Assembly: GCA_902461985.1 (NCBI GenBank)
Contig: CABQAB010000032.1
Coordinates: forward strand, 1-11,854
Origin: an uncultured Bacteroidales bacterium
Lineage (GTDB): Bacteria > Bacteroidota > Bacteroidia > Bacteroidales > UBA932
Length of the DNA: 11,854 nucleotides
Reading direction: 5' to 3'
A model generated the notes under the pieces. The model was not told the origin of the DNA. It searched no databases and worked only from the letters and a program-made list of their open reading frames with translations. The position numbers and the translations under genes are program-made. Of this stretch, positions 1 through 6,694 are shown one piece after another (position 1 is the stretch's first letter; every line of letters begins with the position of its first letter).

Positions 1-1212
1 GGCCGCATAGACCTGACGCCGGTAGTCACTCTCCGCCTGAGCCACCTGAGCCTGGACGACCTCCGCCTGAGCCTGAGCCTCCTTCACCCGGCCACGCCCC
101 ATTCCCCAGTCGAAGATTGGAATGGAAAACGTGATTCCGACGACCTCCTGGTCCAGAAGATTCTTATAGGTCTCCCTGAAAGCGGAATTAGAGTTTGACA
201 GTCCGAATTTGGCGTTGACGGAAACTTTGGCACCTCTGTTGGCTCTCGCCCTCGCCACTTCTGATTCCGCCGTCAGTGTCTTGATTTCATTTTCAAGCCG
301 GAAGCTCGAATTTTCGAGAGCTTTGTCAAGTACCATTTCATAATCCATATACACATCAGGAAGGGAAACTTCGGCAACAGGATCGACTTCCACTTCCTCT
401 CCCAGGCCCAGAAGGGAATTGAAGGACATCTGCTCCTCCCTCAGTTTTATGGCCGCCTCGTTGATGGATATGCTGTCATTGAGCATCCTCAATTCCAGCT
501 GAAGGTACTCATCCCTTGTCACGCTTCCGAGATTCAGACGCTCTGCCGCCACCGAATGCATCTTCTTAGTATTTTCGTAATTGGTCACAGACGCATCGTA
601 ATTACGTCTTGCAAGCATAAGAGCGAAATAGCAGCGGACAGCGTCGATAGTGACCTGCTCCATAGATTCGATATATTTCCGCTTTGCGCTTTCATATTTC
701 TTGGGAGAAATCTTCTTGTCCCATTTGAACTGGTTATAAATGAACAGCGGCTGGGTATACTCAAACGTCACAGGCTGGGCATACCAGGTGTCGGCACCTC
801 CGTTGCCGAACTGGTCTATGCGGGCGAGGTCTGTGTAAAGGGAGACCGTACCGCCAGTGAAGGTGACAGGCTGGACTACGGAAAGTCCGAGGCTGTTCTG
901 CATATTGAAACTGTTGGCATAGACAAGTTCCCCAGTCTCGAAATTTTGAAGCTGCCGTAGCGAATGGTCGAAAGAGGCGAGATTCCCATAGAGGTTCAGG
1001 GATGGCAGCCGGCTGGCCTTATAGGAGCGGTATGACCAATAGCTCGACACAAATGACGCCTTAGCCTCCAGCGCCTCGACAGAACTGCTGCGGGCAGTCG
1101 CAATAGCCTCGTCCAGAGTCATAGTAGTAATGCTCTGAGCGGCAAGTCTGCACGTCATTCCACCGGTCACCACCGCCAGAATCGCCAACAATCTATAGAA
1201 CAGTTCTTTCAT
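1..1212 (-). CDS. TolC-family outer membrane efflux protein, C-terminus cut by window edge
   Basis: Reading the minus strand from the ATG at 1212-1210 gives an open frame of 404 codons that runs off the left edge, so the C-terminus is missing (family members are usually about 430-480 residues). It begins with a Sec signal peptide (MKELFYRLLAILAVVTG, probable cleavage after RLAA). An LDEAIATARSSS segment follows, typical of the first TolC helix, then long alanine-, glutamate- and lysine-rich coiled-coil stretches. Near the cut end is GITFSIPIFDWGMGRGRV, matching the family's second beta-strand repeat. It should form the trimeric outer membrane channel of a tripartite exporter. It starts 55 nt after the last propeller gene with no evident terminator between, so co-transcription is possible; a weak TAACTTTA box at 1230-1237 could also start a separate transcript. 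The partner inner-membrane pump is presumably beyond the window. Confidence 0.92.
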   Translation of the reverse strand, partial: MKELFYRLLAILAVVTGGMTCRLAAQSITTMTLDEAIATARSSSVEALEAKASFVSSYWSYRSYKASRLPSLNLYGNLASFDHSLRQLQNFETGELVYANSFNMQNSLGLSVVQPVTFTGGTVSLYTDLARIDQFGNGGADTWYAQPVTFEYTQPLFIYNQFKWDKKISPKKYESAKRKYIESMEQVTIDAVRCYFALMLARRNYDASVTNYENTKKMHSVAAERLNLGSVTRDEYLQLELRMLNDSISINEAAIKLREEQMSFNSLLGLGEEVEVDPVAEVSLPDVYMDYEMVLDKALENSSFRLENEIKTLTAESEVARARANRGAKVSVNAKFGLSNSNSAFRETYKNLLDQEVVGITFSIPIFDWGMGRGRVKEAQAQAEVVQAQVAQAESDYRRQVYAA

Positions 1213-1267
1213 CACGAATATAATTCCTCTAAAGTTACAAAAAAGTTAGGAATATCCATGCATAAAA

Positions 1268-2320
1268 CTACAACAATCCGCTCAAATCGTAACGGACAAT
1301 ACGGTTATCAGGTTTTGCAACGGCATATAGGTTTTTCGTCCTGGAATCGTAAGTGATATTATCGATATTTTCTGCAATCCTGATGTCATACAGGAAACTG
1401 CCATCCCAGTCAAACACGTGGAGTGACGAGCCCTGACCTTTCCCGTTCAGTTTTGACAACGGCACTCCCTTGTAAACAGCGAAAATATATTCCGCAGTTG
1501 AAGCCGCTCCACAATAATACTCTTTGATGTTAGAGTCAAACCGCGAGGCCAGAATCTTTTCCCACTTACGATAATCTTTGTCTGTTGCAATGCATTGAAC
1601 CTGGCCCGTATCAGTGTCAATAATATTTATCTGGGGAATCATCAGCATCACCTCTGCAACTTTTCCCGAGCCGCCATTGTTTACGAATATGCTGCTCAGG
1701 TGTGTCATATATCGTTCCGCATCGACACCCTTGAACAAATTAATACTTTTCATGACCGTTCCTTCTCTATCCTTCACATTAAAGATTAGAGCCCGGTTCT
1801 CAAGCTGCAGATCAAACTGACGGGAAGAAGTCAAAGGAATCCAGTCAATAATATCCGGCGGCAATTCATAACTTTCAGCAACATGGATTCTGCCGCTTTC
1901 AATTGATTTTTCAACATCTATCGCATATACGATTCCCAGGCCATTTTCTTTGACAGTCAAATACTCGGGATGGGTTGTATCATTGATCAGATACGGAGAC
2001 ATCATCTCCCCGGGGCCTCTTCCTATCCGGGCAAACGAGCCCAGAAATCTGAAGTTATTGGTGGAGTATGCCTTGAAGAAATACGGATTGCCATCACACG
2101 CCTGTTCCTGAAGAACTAAAATCGTATCATTGACAACTTGCGGACGGTAACAACTCACCACATCTTCAAATGTGCATTGTAAAGTGGTGTCAACTGACAC
2201 TGACACCACTTCTGCCGGTTTGACATACCTTACCGCAACATCACCGACGATGCCCTCCCGTCCACAGGAAGCGGACAGAAGGGTCACCATCACAATTAAC
2301 ACACGCTGGCAGGTCTTCAT
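1268..2320 (-). CDS. BF3164-type / 6-bladed beta-propeller lipoprotein (module B, second)
   Basis: The 350-residue product has a lipoprotein signal peptide with the modified cysteine at about residue 19 (LLSASCGRE), so it should sit in the envelope. It carries the family signature GRGPGE at residues 100-105. Later blade motifs include IPQINIIDTDTG, an IATDKDYRKW segment and FDWDGSFLYDI, and the protein ends RYDLSGLL. These features match the TolB-like/6-bladed propeller lipoproteins common in Bacteroidales; no enzymatic role is known to me. It is a close paralogue of the 8911-9984 protein: both have GRGPGE at the same residue numbers, the IATDK-Y(R)-W segment and the same RYDLSGLL end. The gene follows propeller 2382-3467 after a 61-nt gap that holds a duplicated leader hairpin. 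A binding or sensing role toward the operon's NVEALA peptides is inference. Confidence 0.85.
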   Translation of the reverse strand: MKTCQRVLIVMVTLLSASCGREGIVGDVAVRYVKPAEVVSVSVDTTLQCTFEDVVSCYRPQVVNDTILVLQEQACDGNPYFFKAYSTNNFRFLGSFARIGRGPGEMMSPYLINDTTHPEYLTVKENGLGIVYAIDVEKSIESGRIHVAESYELPPDIIDWIPLTSSRQFDLQLENRALIFNVKDREGTVMKSINLFKGVDAERYMTHLSSIFVNNGGSGKVAEVMLMIPQINIIDTDTGQVQCIATDKDYRKWEKILASRFDSNIKEYYCGAASTAEYIFAVYKGVPLSKLNGKGQGSSLHVFDWDGSFLYDIRIAENIDNITYDSRTKNLYAVAKPDNRIVRYDLSGLL

Positions 2321-2362
2321 AATTTAATGTTATTAGTTGTTAATGAATGCTCCCCGTGAGCA
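2315..2362 (-). repeat. Duplicated 48-nt leader with hairpin, copy 1 (before the last propeller gene)
   Basis: This 48-nt stretch covers the first codons of the 1268-2320 gene and the preceding intercistronic sequence. It matches 3756-3803 at 45 of 48 positions without gaps. On the transcribed strand its 5' end is the perfect hairpin TGCTC-ACGGG-GAGCA (2348-2362), followed by an AT-rich run TTCATTAACA and the ATG. The hairpin lies about 20 nt after the stop of the upstream propeller gene and 27 nt before this start codon. No U-tract follows, so it does not look like an intrinsic terminator. An mRNA-processing, stability or translation-control role is inferred. Confidence 0.75.
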
Positions 2363-2381
2363 CTTTTCCTCAATTTGGCTT

Positions 2382-3467
2382 TCAGAACATTGTTGCCAGT
2401 TCTGCAGTTTCAATTTTTGCCATATCTCCGTTGAAGTGAGTCAAGTACAGGATGTCACCATCCAGATTCAAGCCGGTAAATCTGTGATTCAACTTACATT
2501 TCAACCGCAAGCAACCATTCCAGTCAATTACATACAGAGTGTCAGGAATATCCGTTCCGTCAGGACTAAACATCATCTCTCCAGAATACAGAGCATAGAT
2601 ATAGTTCTTGTCAGATTGCACATCAGCGAAATGCCACCTGTTTTCATCCGGAGAAAATGATTTCAGCCCATCCACTTTAAAGCCTTTGGCCTTGCCTCTT
2701 TCAATGTCCAAGATGCAAAAAACCGGCATATACGACATCCCTACAAAAAATCTGTCTTTAGTCGGGCTCATGCAATCAATACCCGACAAAAAGACTTTCG
2801 AAGGAAACATTGGATTCTTAGTCTCCTTTTCCACAAAATTGAACAAGTCGAACTCCTGAACTTTTGTCCCGTTTTCAATGTTGAATATCAAATATTTCGG
2901 TGCATCAACTGCATCCGGAGACTTTGCATCCTGCATGGAATTGCATGACAGCATTTCATTGTCCGACAATCTATACCAAGACATTTCCCCGAAACCGTTT
3001 TCCTTCAATTCAGAATAATCAATGATTCGGTTATATACATCTTTACTCTGCCTGATGGATTCCGTGATATTCCAGACAAAGAGTTTTGAATTCATGAATG
3101 AACATACATCCGCGCACAGGTCGCCATCCTTTTGATAAACTTCACTCAAAGGCATAGCTGAAAGCGGCTCATTCCCTGCCCTTCCTCTGCGACAGAATGA
3201 ACCGGTCAACTCTCCGGATTCCAAATCTGAGATATGGAAAAGATATTCATTCCTCGAGGATGAAATCACCAGGGAATCCTTGATAATGCAATCTGACCCT
3301 CCTACATATTGTCCCCCGTCAATATCAAGAATGACATCCACGCAGGGACAATTCCCCTCAACCCTCCGCAAATCGAACTTGAAGAATTCCTGCTCCGGAC
3401 AATTATTCAGTCCGGAACAAGACAGCAATGTGCAAATGCACAATAAGATAGAAACTGAGTTTCTCAT
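2382..3467 (-). CDS. 6-bladed beta-propeller lipoprotein, divergent (module B, first)
   Basis: The 361-residue product has a short lipoprotein signal peptide (CTLLSC, modified Cys about 17). It shows the blade layout of the BF3164/6-bladed propeller family. The usual GRGPGE signature is degenerate here (GRAGNE at residues 95-100, within FCRRGRAGNEPLS). The C-terminal part, DTLYVIDWNGCLRLKCKL followed by LYLTHFNGDMAKIE, corresponds to the last two blades. Extra cysteines occur near the N-terminus (NNCPEQ and GNCPCVD), which may form disulfides in the periplasm or at the surface. The start codon lies 9 nt after the stop of the NVEALA gene 3477-3761, so the two are very likely co-transcribed and translationally coupled. 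It occupies the same slot as 10015-11124 in module A, but the two are much less alike than the second-slot pair. Confidence 0.8.
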   Translation of the reverse strand: MRNSVSILLCICTLLSCSGLNNCPEQEFFKFDLRRVEGNCPCVDVILDIDGGQYVGGSDCIIKDSLVISSSRNEYLFHISDLESGELTGSFCRRGRAGNEPLSAMPLSEVYQKDGDLCADVCSFMNSKLFVWNITESIRQSKDVYNRIIDYSELKENGFGEMSWYRLSDNEMLSCNSMQDAKSPDAVDAPKYLIFNIENGTKVQEFDLFNFVEKETKNPMFPSKVFLSGIDCMSPTKDRFFVGMSYMPVFCILDIERGKAKGFKVDGLKSFSPDENRWHFADVQSDKNYIYALYSGEMMFSPDGTDIPDTLYVIDWNGCLRLKCKLNHRFTGLNLDGDILYLTHFNGDMAKIETAELATMF

Positions 3468-3476
3468 AATCAGTAA

Positions 3477-3761
3477 TCAATAACAAGAACTTATACCACC
3501 CATCCTGTCATAATATGGTGATGAACACGGATAAACTGATGGAGATTGTGTCCTCCTATCACAAAAAACGCCATATGAGATTGGTCCATAATCGCTTACA
3601 CGATAACATTGTCCTCCTCCGCCTTCGTTGTTTGCCAGAGCTTCGACATTGGCATTGAAAAGTTCGTCCATGGAGTTCTGTTCGTTGCTGACGCAAACGA
3701 AAACCGAGACCGCTGCAGCCACAAGCACCGCTCCTGCTGCAAGAAAAATGTTTTTCTTCAT
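3477..3761 (-). CDS. NVEALA-family small exported peptide (module B)
   Basis: The 94-residue product has a lysine-started hydrophobic helix (residues 4-23) followed by SMDELFNANVEALANNEGG, which holds the diagnostic NVEALA motif at residues 38-43. The tail after the motif is glycine-rich and has four cysteines (52, 67, 79, 93), with the protein ending SSCY. The leader half is almost the same as that of the 11441-11698 gene, including 32 identical nucleotides at 3643-3674, while the tail is unrelated. ALA in the motif fits a type I signal peptidase AxA site, although it lies about 20 residues after the hydrophobic core, farther than usual. The family (named for the motif) occurs in Bacteroidales next to propeller lipoproteins; no function is known to me. 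The gene opens module B and has the conserved hairpin leader upstream. Confidence 0.85.
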   Translation of the reverse strand: MKKNIFLAAGAVLVAAAVSVFVCVSNEQNSMDELFNANVEALANNEGGGGQCYRVSDYGPISYGVFCDRRTQSPSVYPCSSPYYDRMGGISSCY

Positions 3762-3803
3762 AATTTAAAGTTATTAAATGTTAATGAATGCTCCCCGTGA
3801 GCA
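3756..3803 (-). repeat. Duplicated 48-nt leader with hairpin, copy 2 (before the module B NVEALA gene)
   Basis: This is the counterpart of 2315-2362, with three mismatches and no gaps. The hairpin TGCTC-ACGGG-GAGCA lies at 3789-3803, and a flanking A-T pair can extend the stem to six base pairs. It lies 11 nt after the TGA at 3815-3817 that would end the in-frame ancestor of the transglutaminase gene, and 27 nt before the NVEALA start. The same stop-hairpin-start arrangement is seen between the two module B propeller genes, which suggests that 3815 was the original end of the upstream gene. Confidence 0.75.
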
Positions 3804-3814
3804 TTGTCTTGTTA

Positions 3815-4009
3815 TCAATACCATATCTGTCTTCCGTTTTCATACAGGAAAATTCTTTGCTTTACGCCGCTCGTCGTGCATTTGACAAGATAAAGTCCAC
3901 CGCTCGGGACATCCTGAATGTCAAGATAAACCCGCTCGGCAGTCTGTTCGTCAAACAAGCGCCAGCCTCCATCATCCCAATAATAAAATTCATAGTGCTG
4001 CCCAGGACA
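3815..4009 (-). pseudogene. Detached C-terminal module of the transglutaminase-like protein (out of frame)
   Basis: In the frame offset from the 3990-5843 gene, 64 codons (4009-3818) plus a TGA stop encode a segment that starts CPGQHYEFYYWDDGGW and ends RIFLYENGRQIWY. This resembles the usual end of Bacteroidales transglutaminase-like proteins with a discoidin-like tail, where a PGxxYELFYWDxGW stretch follows a DGNDI-type motif and the protein ends with a FTYENGxQVWW-like sequence; this consensus is from memory. Upstream in this frame a TAG occurs at 4016-4018 with no plausible start, so the piece is unlikely to be translated alone. Joining residue 591 of the upstream protein (end of GDGNDI) to this piece gives an intact protein of 655 residues. 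Confidence 0.6.
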
Positions 4010-5843
4010 GATGTACTACATAAGGGGAATCGAGGAACATACGCATGAAGCGGATGCTGGAGAAATCGTTGATGTCGTTGCCGTCTCCTCTTCTTATGTA
4101 ACCGACCTCGCCCACAGAAACCGGATGTCCGAAATCAAAACCGACCCATCTTTCACTCCCCTCAACAGTGAAATTAGTCAACGCATCACCGTCACAAATA
4201 TGCTCAGCCGTGTCATACTTAGGATTTCTGACGTCGGCGCCGGACGTGACGAGTCTGCCTGACAATCTCTTCCCCGTCCCTCTTTCATAAAAATAAAGTT
4301 CCGCGAAATCGGATCTTCCCTTATGTGAGCCTGTCAATCTCCAATAACGATGTGATGAAGTATCCGTAACCGATTCTTCTCCTGCCATATATTGACAGGC
4401 CGGGAGCTCTGCCACAACCTGTGAATTTCTAAAATCGTTGTAATCCGAGACCTCTATCATCCCACCCCTGAGCAAGTGTCTAATCTTAAAAATATTCCCC
4501 GATGATCCGGATTTTCTTTTCAGTCTGATTTCCTGCCTCTTCACGGTATCGGCAACCAAATTTTCCTTTTGGCCTAAAGTGTTCAGCAGGAAAGGACTTT
4601 CTACCGCCATTTGAACTTCCCCAAGATAAACCACAGGCAAGTACACACATCCGACACCGACATCCTGGAACACTACTTTTCGACCTTTTTTCCTGGACAA
4701 TGCAACAGGAGTCCAGCCGTTGTTGGTATACACGCACAGATAAACAAAATTTGACTTTCCAGCTTCCTTATTCAAGTGTATTGTTACTTCTGCGGTCTTA
4801 CAATATTCCTTTGTAACATCTTGAAGAAACAGATTGTTAAGCCTGCCATGAAGAACCCCCTCCTTTTTCATGACGTCAAGAAACATCCTGTCGGGAGAAA
4901 ACTTATACCGATACACCTTAGCCAACGGACTATCGATGTAATGAATTGCACCCGGAGTTGTTTCAAAAGGCTCATAATCAATATTACGCCGTCTACTCAC
5001 CAGAATATTGTTCCAGTGATGGACCCCATCCGCATTCGGCCAGGACGGGACAAAATCAAGACTGACAGGCAGCCCCTTGCTTCTGGCGTTCAACACTCCC
5101 AGCACAGAGTGTTCGACACAAGTCCCGTATGGCATGTGCATCAAAGGGATAATGTCCAATAATGGAATTTGACTATCCATAGTTTTCCACGAGACTATCA
5201 AACTATCCCGCATCGCATTCTGACTGGCATACACAGCCATTCTCGCATTGTCATGCATGTCGGAAAATTGTGCATAGCTGTCGAGTTCACCCCTTTTGAC
5301 ATTGCTGTATTCTTCTTTCCACCGTGTCATCGGTTGAAAATCCAGACATTTGTAAGGCAGTACATATTCACAGAACCGGTCAAAATCAAGATGCTGCAGG
5401 AAAGGGGAAGAATGCCACTGCCAGAATGAATAGTCTATATTCCATATCAGATAATCGGCTGTGGCAATTCTCACATCCGGAACAGGAATCATATCCGAAA
5501 CATATTTGTCGGAAATTGCCCTAAGTTTTTCGTTTGTCAAGTCATTGTCCTCCCTACAAAGAAAAAGCGAATCGACCTCGCGGCAAAATTGGCCGTAAAG
5601 CTCAGCCGGATAGGACTTATGCCATGTCATATTGCCGATCAGATAGATTGCCGCCTTCAATTTCAACGAATCTGACTTGTTCTGGGAATAATGCTCCAGC
5701 ACTGCTTCCAGTTCCCCGCGATTGTCGCCGGCATATTTCAGAGCCAGCTGCACATCACGGCCATACCGGCCACAGGAAAACATCATCGTCAAAGCTGACA
5801 GGCCCAGGCAAACCCATGACAGTATTCTGAGTAAATCCCTCAT
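3990..5843 (-). CDS. Transglutaminase-like lipoprotein with aberrant C-terminus
   Basis: The 617-residue product has a lipoprotein signal peptide (ALTMMFSC, modified Cys about 24). The transglutaminase-like papain-fold core shows Cys242 (YGTCVEHS), His276 (VHHWNN) and Asp289 (NIDYEPFE), a complete Cys-His-Asp triad, so it could act as a protease, amidase or crosslinking enzyme in the envelope. After it come beta-rich regions and a discoidin-like stretch (WVGFDFGHPVSVGEVGYIRR, then GDGNDI to residue 591). The last 26 residues do not fit the family; the expected ending is present in another frame at 3815-4009, so this gene appears disrupted near its 3' end while the catalytic domain is intact. 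The start overlaps the signal peptidase stop as ATGA, indicating translational coupling. The local substrate is unknown; the nearby peptides are an inferred candidate. Confidence 0.82.
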   Translation of the reverse strand: MRDLLRILSWVCLGLSALTMMFSCGRYGRDVQLALKYAGDNRGELEAVLEHYSQNKSDSLKLKAAIYLIGNMTWHKSYPAELYGQFCREVDSLFLCREDNDLTNEKLRAISDKYVSDMIPVPDVRIATADYLIWNIDYSFWQWHSSPFLQHLDFDRFCEYVLPYKCLDFQPMTRWKEEYSNVKRGELDSYAQFSDMHDNARMAVYASQNAMRDSLIVSWKTMDSQIPLLDIIPLMHMPYGTCVEHSVLGVLNARSKGLPVSLDFVPSWPNADGVHHWNNILVSRRRNIDYEPFETTPGAIHYIDSPLAKVYRYKFSPDRMFLDVMKKEGVLHGRLNNLFLQDVTKEYCKTAEVTIHLNKEAGKSNFVYLCVYTNNGWTPVALSRKKGRKVVFQDVGVGCVYLPVVYLGEVQMAVESPFLLNTLGQKENLVADTVKRQEIRLKRKSGSSGNIFKIRHLLRGGMIEVSDYNDFRNSQVVAELPACQYMAGEESVTDTSSHRYWRLTGSHKGRSDFAELYFYERGTGKRLSGRLVTSGADVRNPKYDTAEHICDGDALTNFTVEGSERWVGFDFGHPVSVGEVGYIRRGDGNDINDFSSIRFMRMFLDSPYVVHLSWAAL

Positions 5844-6694
5844 AGCCTTTTCATAAAATTATTCATTCTGTCACCTTTTTCAGAAAACAATAGTCTGGTT
5901 GCTATCCCGACTATATAATCTTCCGGAACAAGACCTATATACCGGCTGTCCTTTGAATTCAGGACATTGTCACCGCTGAAGAAATACCAGTCAGAAGTGA
6001 ATTCATATTCCGAAATTTCATGTCCATTCAAATAAATCCGATCGTCAAGAACTTCAGGGAAAGACCCAGTTTCAAACTCAATTTCCCGTCCATACAAAAG
6101 CAAAGAGGCAGGAGTAAGAAGAATTTTTGCTCCTTTTCGAGGAACATACAACGGTCCGAAATTCCTTATTGTCCAGCCCATTTTTTTAGAAAACGGCATA
6201 GCATTCACACATATCCCCATATTGAACAATACAGAATCCGAATTCGAAGACAGGAATTCCTGGCCAGGTTCAGGGCATATTTCCATTTTTAGAGCGCGGT
6301 GATTTCTGTAATATCCGTCAACAATGCGGACCGTATCCCCTGGACATCCCACGCACCGTTTAGCATAGACATAATTTATTTTGAATTCGATCCTGCCTCT
6401 GCCCCTGCCTTTAGGATAGTTGAAGACAACTATGTCCCCGATTTCCGCTTTCCTCAGCCCAGGCATACGGAAACAGTCCAGTTTTGAATCCGAGAAATCA
6501 TATTTCCGGTAGATTCTCGCTCCCATCAGAAGTTTGTTGACTAAAATATGGTCTCCGCTTTCAAGAGTTGGGCTCATCGACTCTCCATGAATCTTGAACT
6601 GGTCAAAAAAGAATATGGGAGTAACTGCAGCCAATACCGCAACCGCAATGACGACAACCAATACTCTGCCTGCTGTTTTATTGAATCTTCCCAT
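5840..6694 (-). CDS. lepB: Type I signal peptidase (S26 family)
   Basis: The 284-residue protein has one N-terminal membrane helix (about residues 11-30) followed by the catalytic serine in GESMSPTL (Ser39). The LVNKL box is at 52-55, and the lysine box reads YAKRCVGCPGD with Lys112 as general base. The last conserved box is SGDNVLNSKDSR near the C-terminus. A long region of about 120 residues separates the lysine box from the GDN box, as is usual for larger Bacteroidetes and Gram-negative forms. It should cleave signal sequences on the periplasmic face of the inner membrane. Its start overlaps the end of the polytopic protein gene by 17 nt and its stop overlaps the next start by 4 nt. Placement inside a peptide operon suggests a dedicated, non-housekeeping enzyme, possibly acting on the NVEALA peptides; that is inference. 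Confidence 0.95.
   Translation of the reverse strand: MGRFNKTAGRVLVVVIAVAVLAAVTPIFFFDQFKIHGESMSPTLESGDHILVNKLLMGARIYRKYDFSDSKLDCFRMPGLRKAEIGDIVVFNYPKGRGRGRIEFKINYVYAKRCVGCPGDTVRIVDGYYRNHRALKMEICPEPGQEFLSSNSDSVLFNMGICVNAMPFSKKMGWTIRNFGPLYVPRKGAKILLTPASLLLYGREIEFETGSFPEVLDDRIYLNGHEISEYEFTSDWYFFSGDNVLNSKDSRYIGLVPEDYIVGIATRLLFSEKGDRMNNFMKRL

Noticed and set aside
556..960. A 134-codon plus-strand open frame opposite the TolC gene
   Set aside because: It is antisense to a clearly coding TolC frame, and its translation has no recognisable family, signal peptide or sensible composition.
2348..2362. The TGCTC/GAGCA hairpin as an intrinsic terminator
   Set aside because: The stem is only 5-6 bp, no U-run follows on the transcribed strand, and same-strand genes continue immediately.
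4010..4073. The 61-nt segment as a small transposable element
   Set aside because: No terminal inverted repeats were seen, only a short ACATC at each edge, and no second copy in the window.
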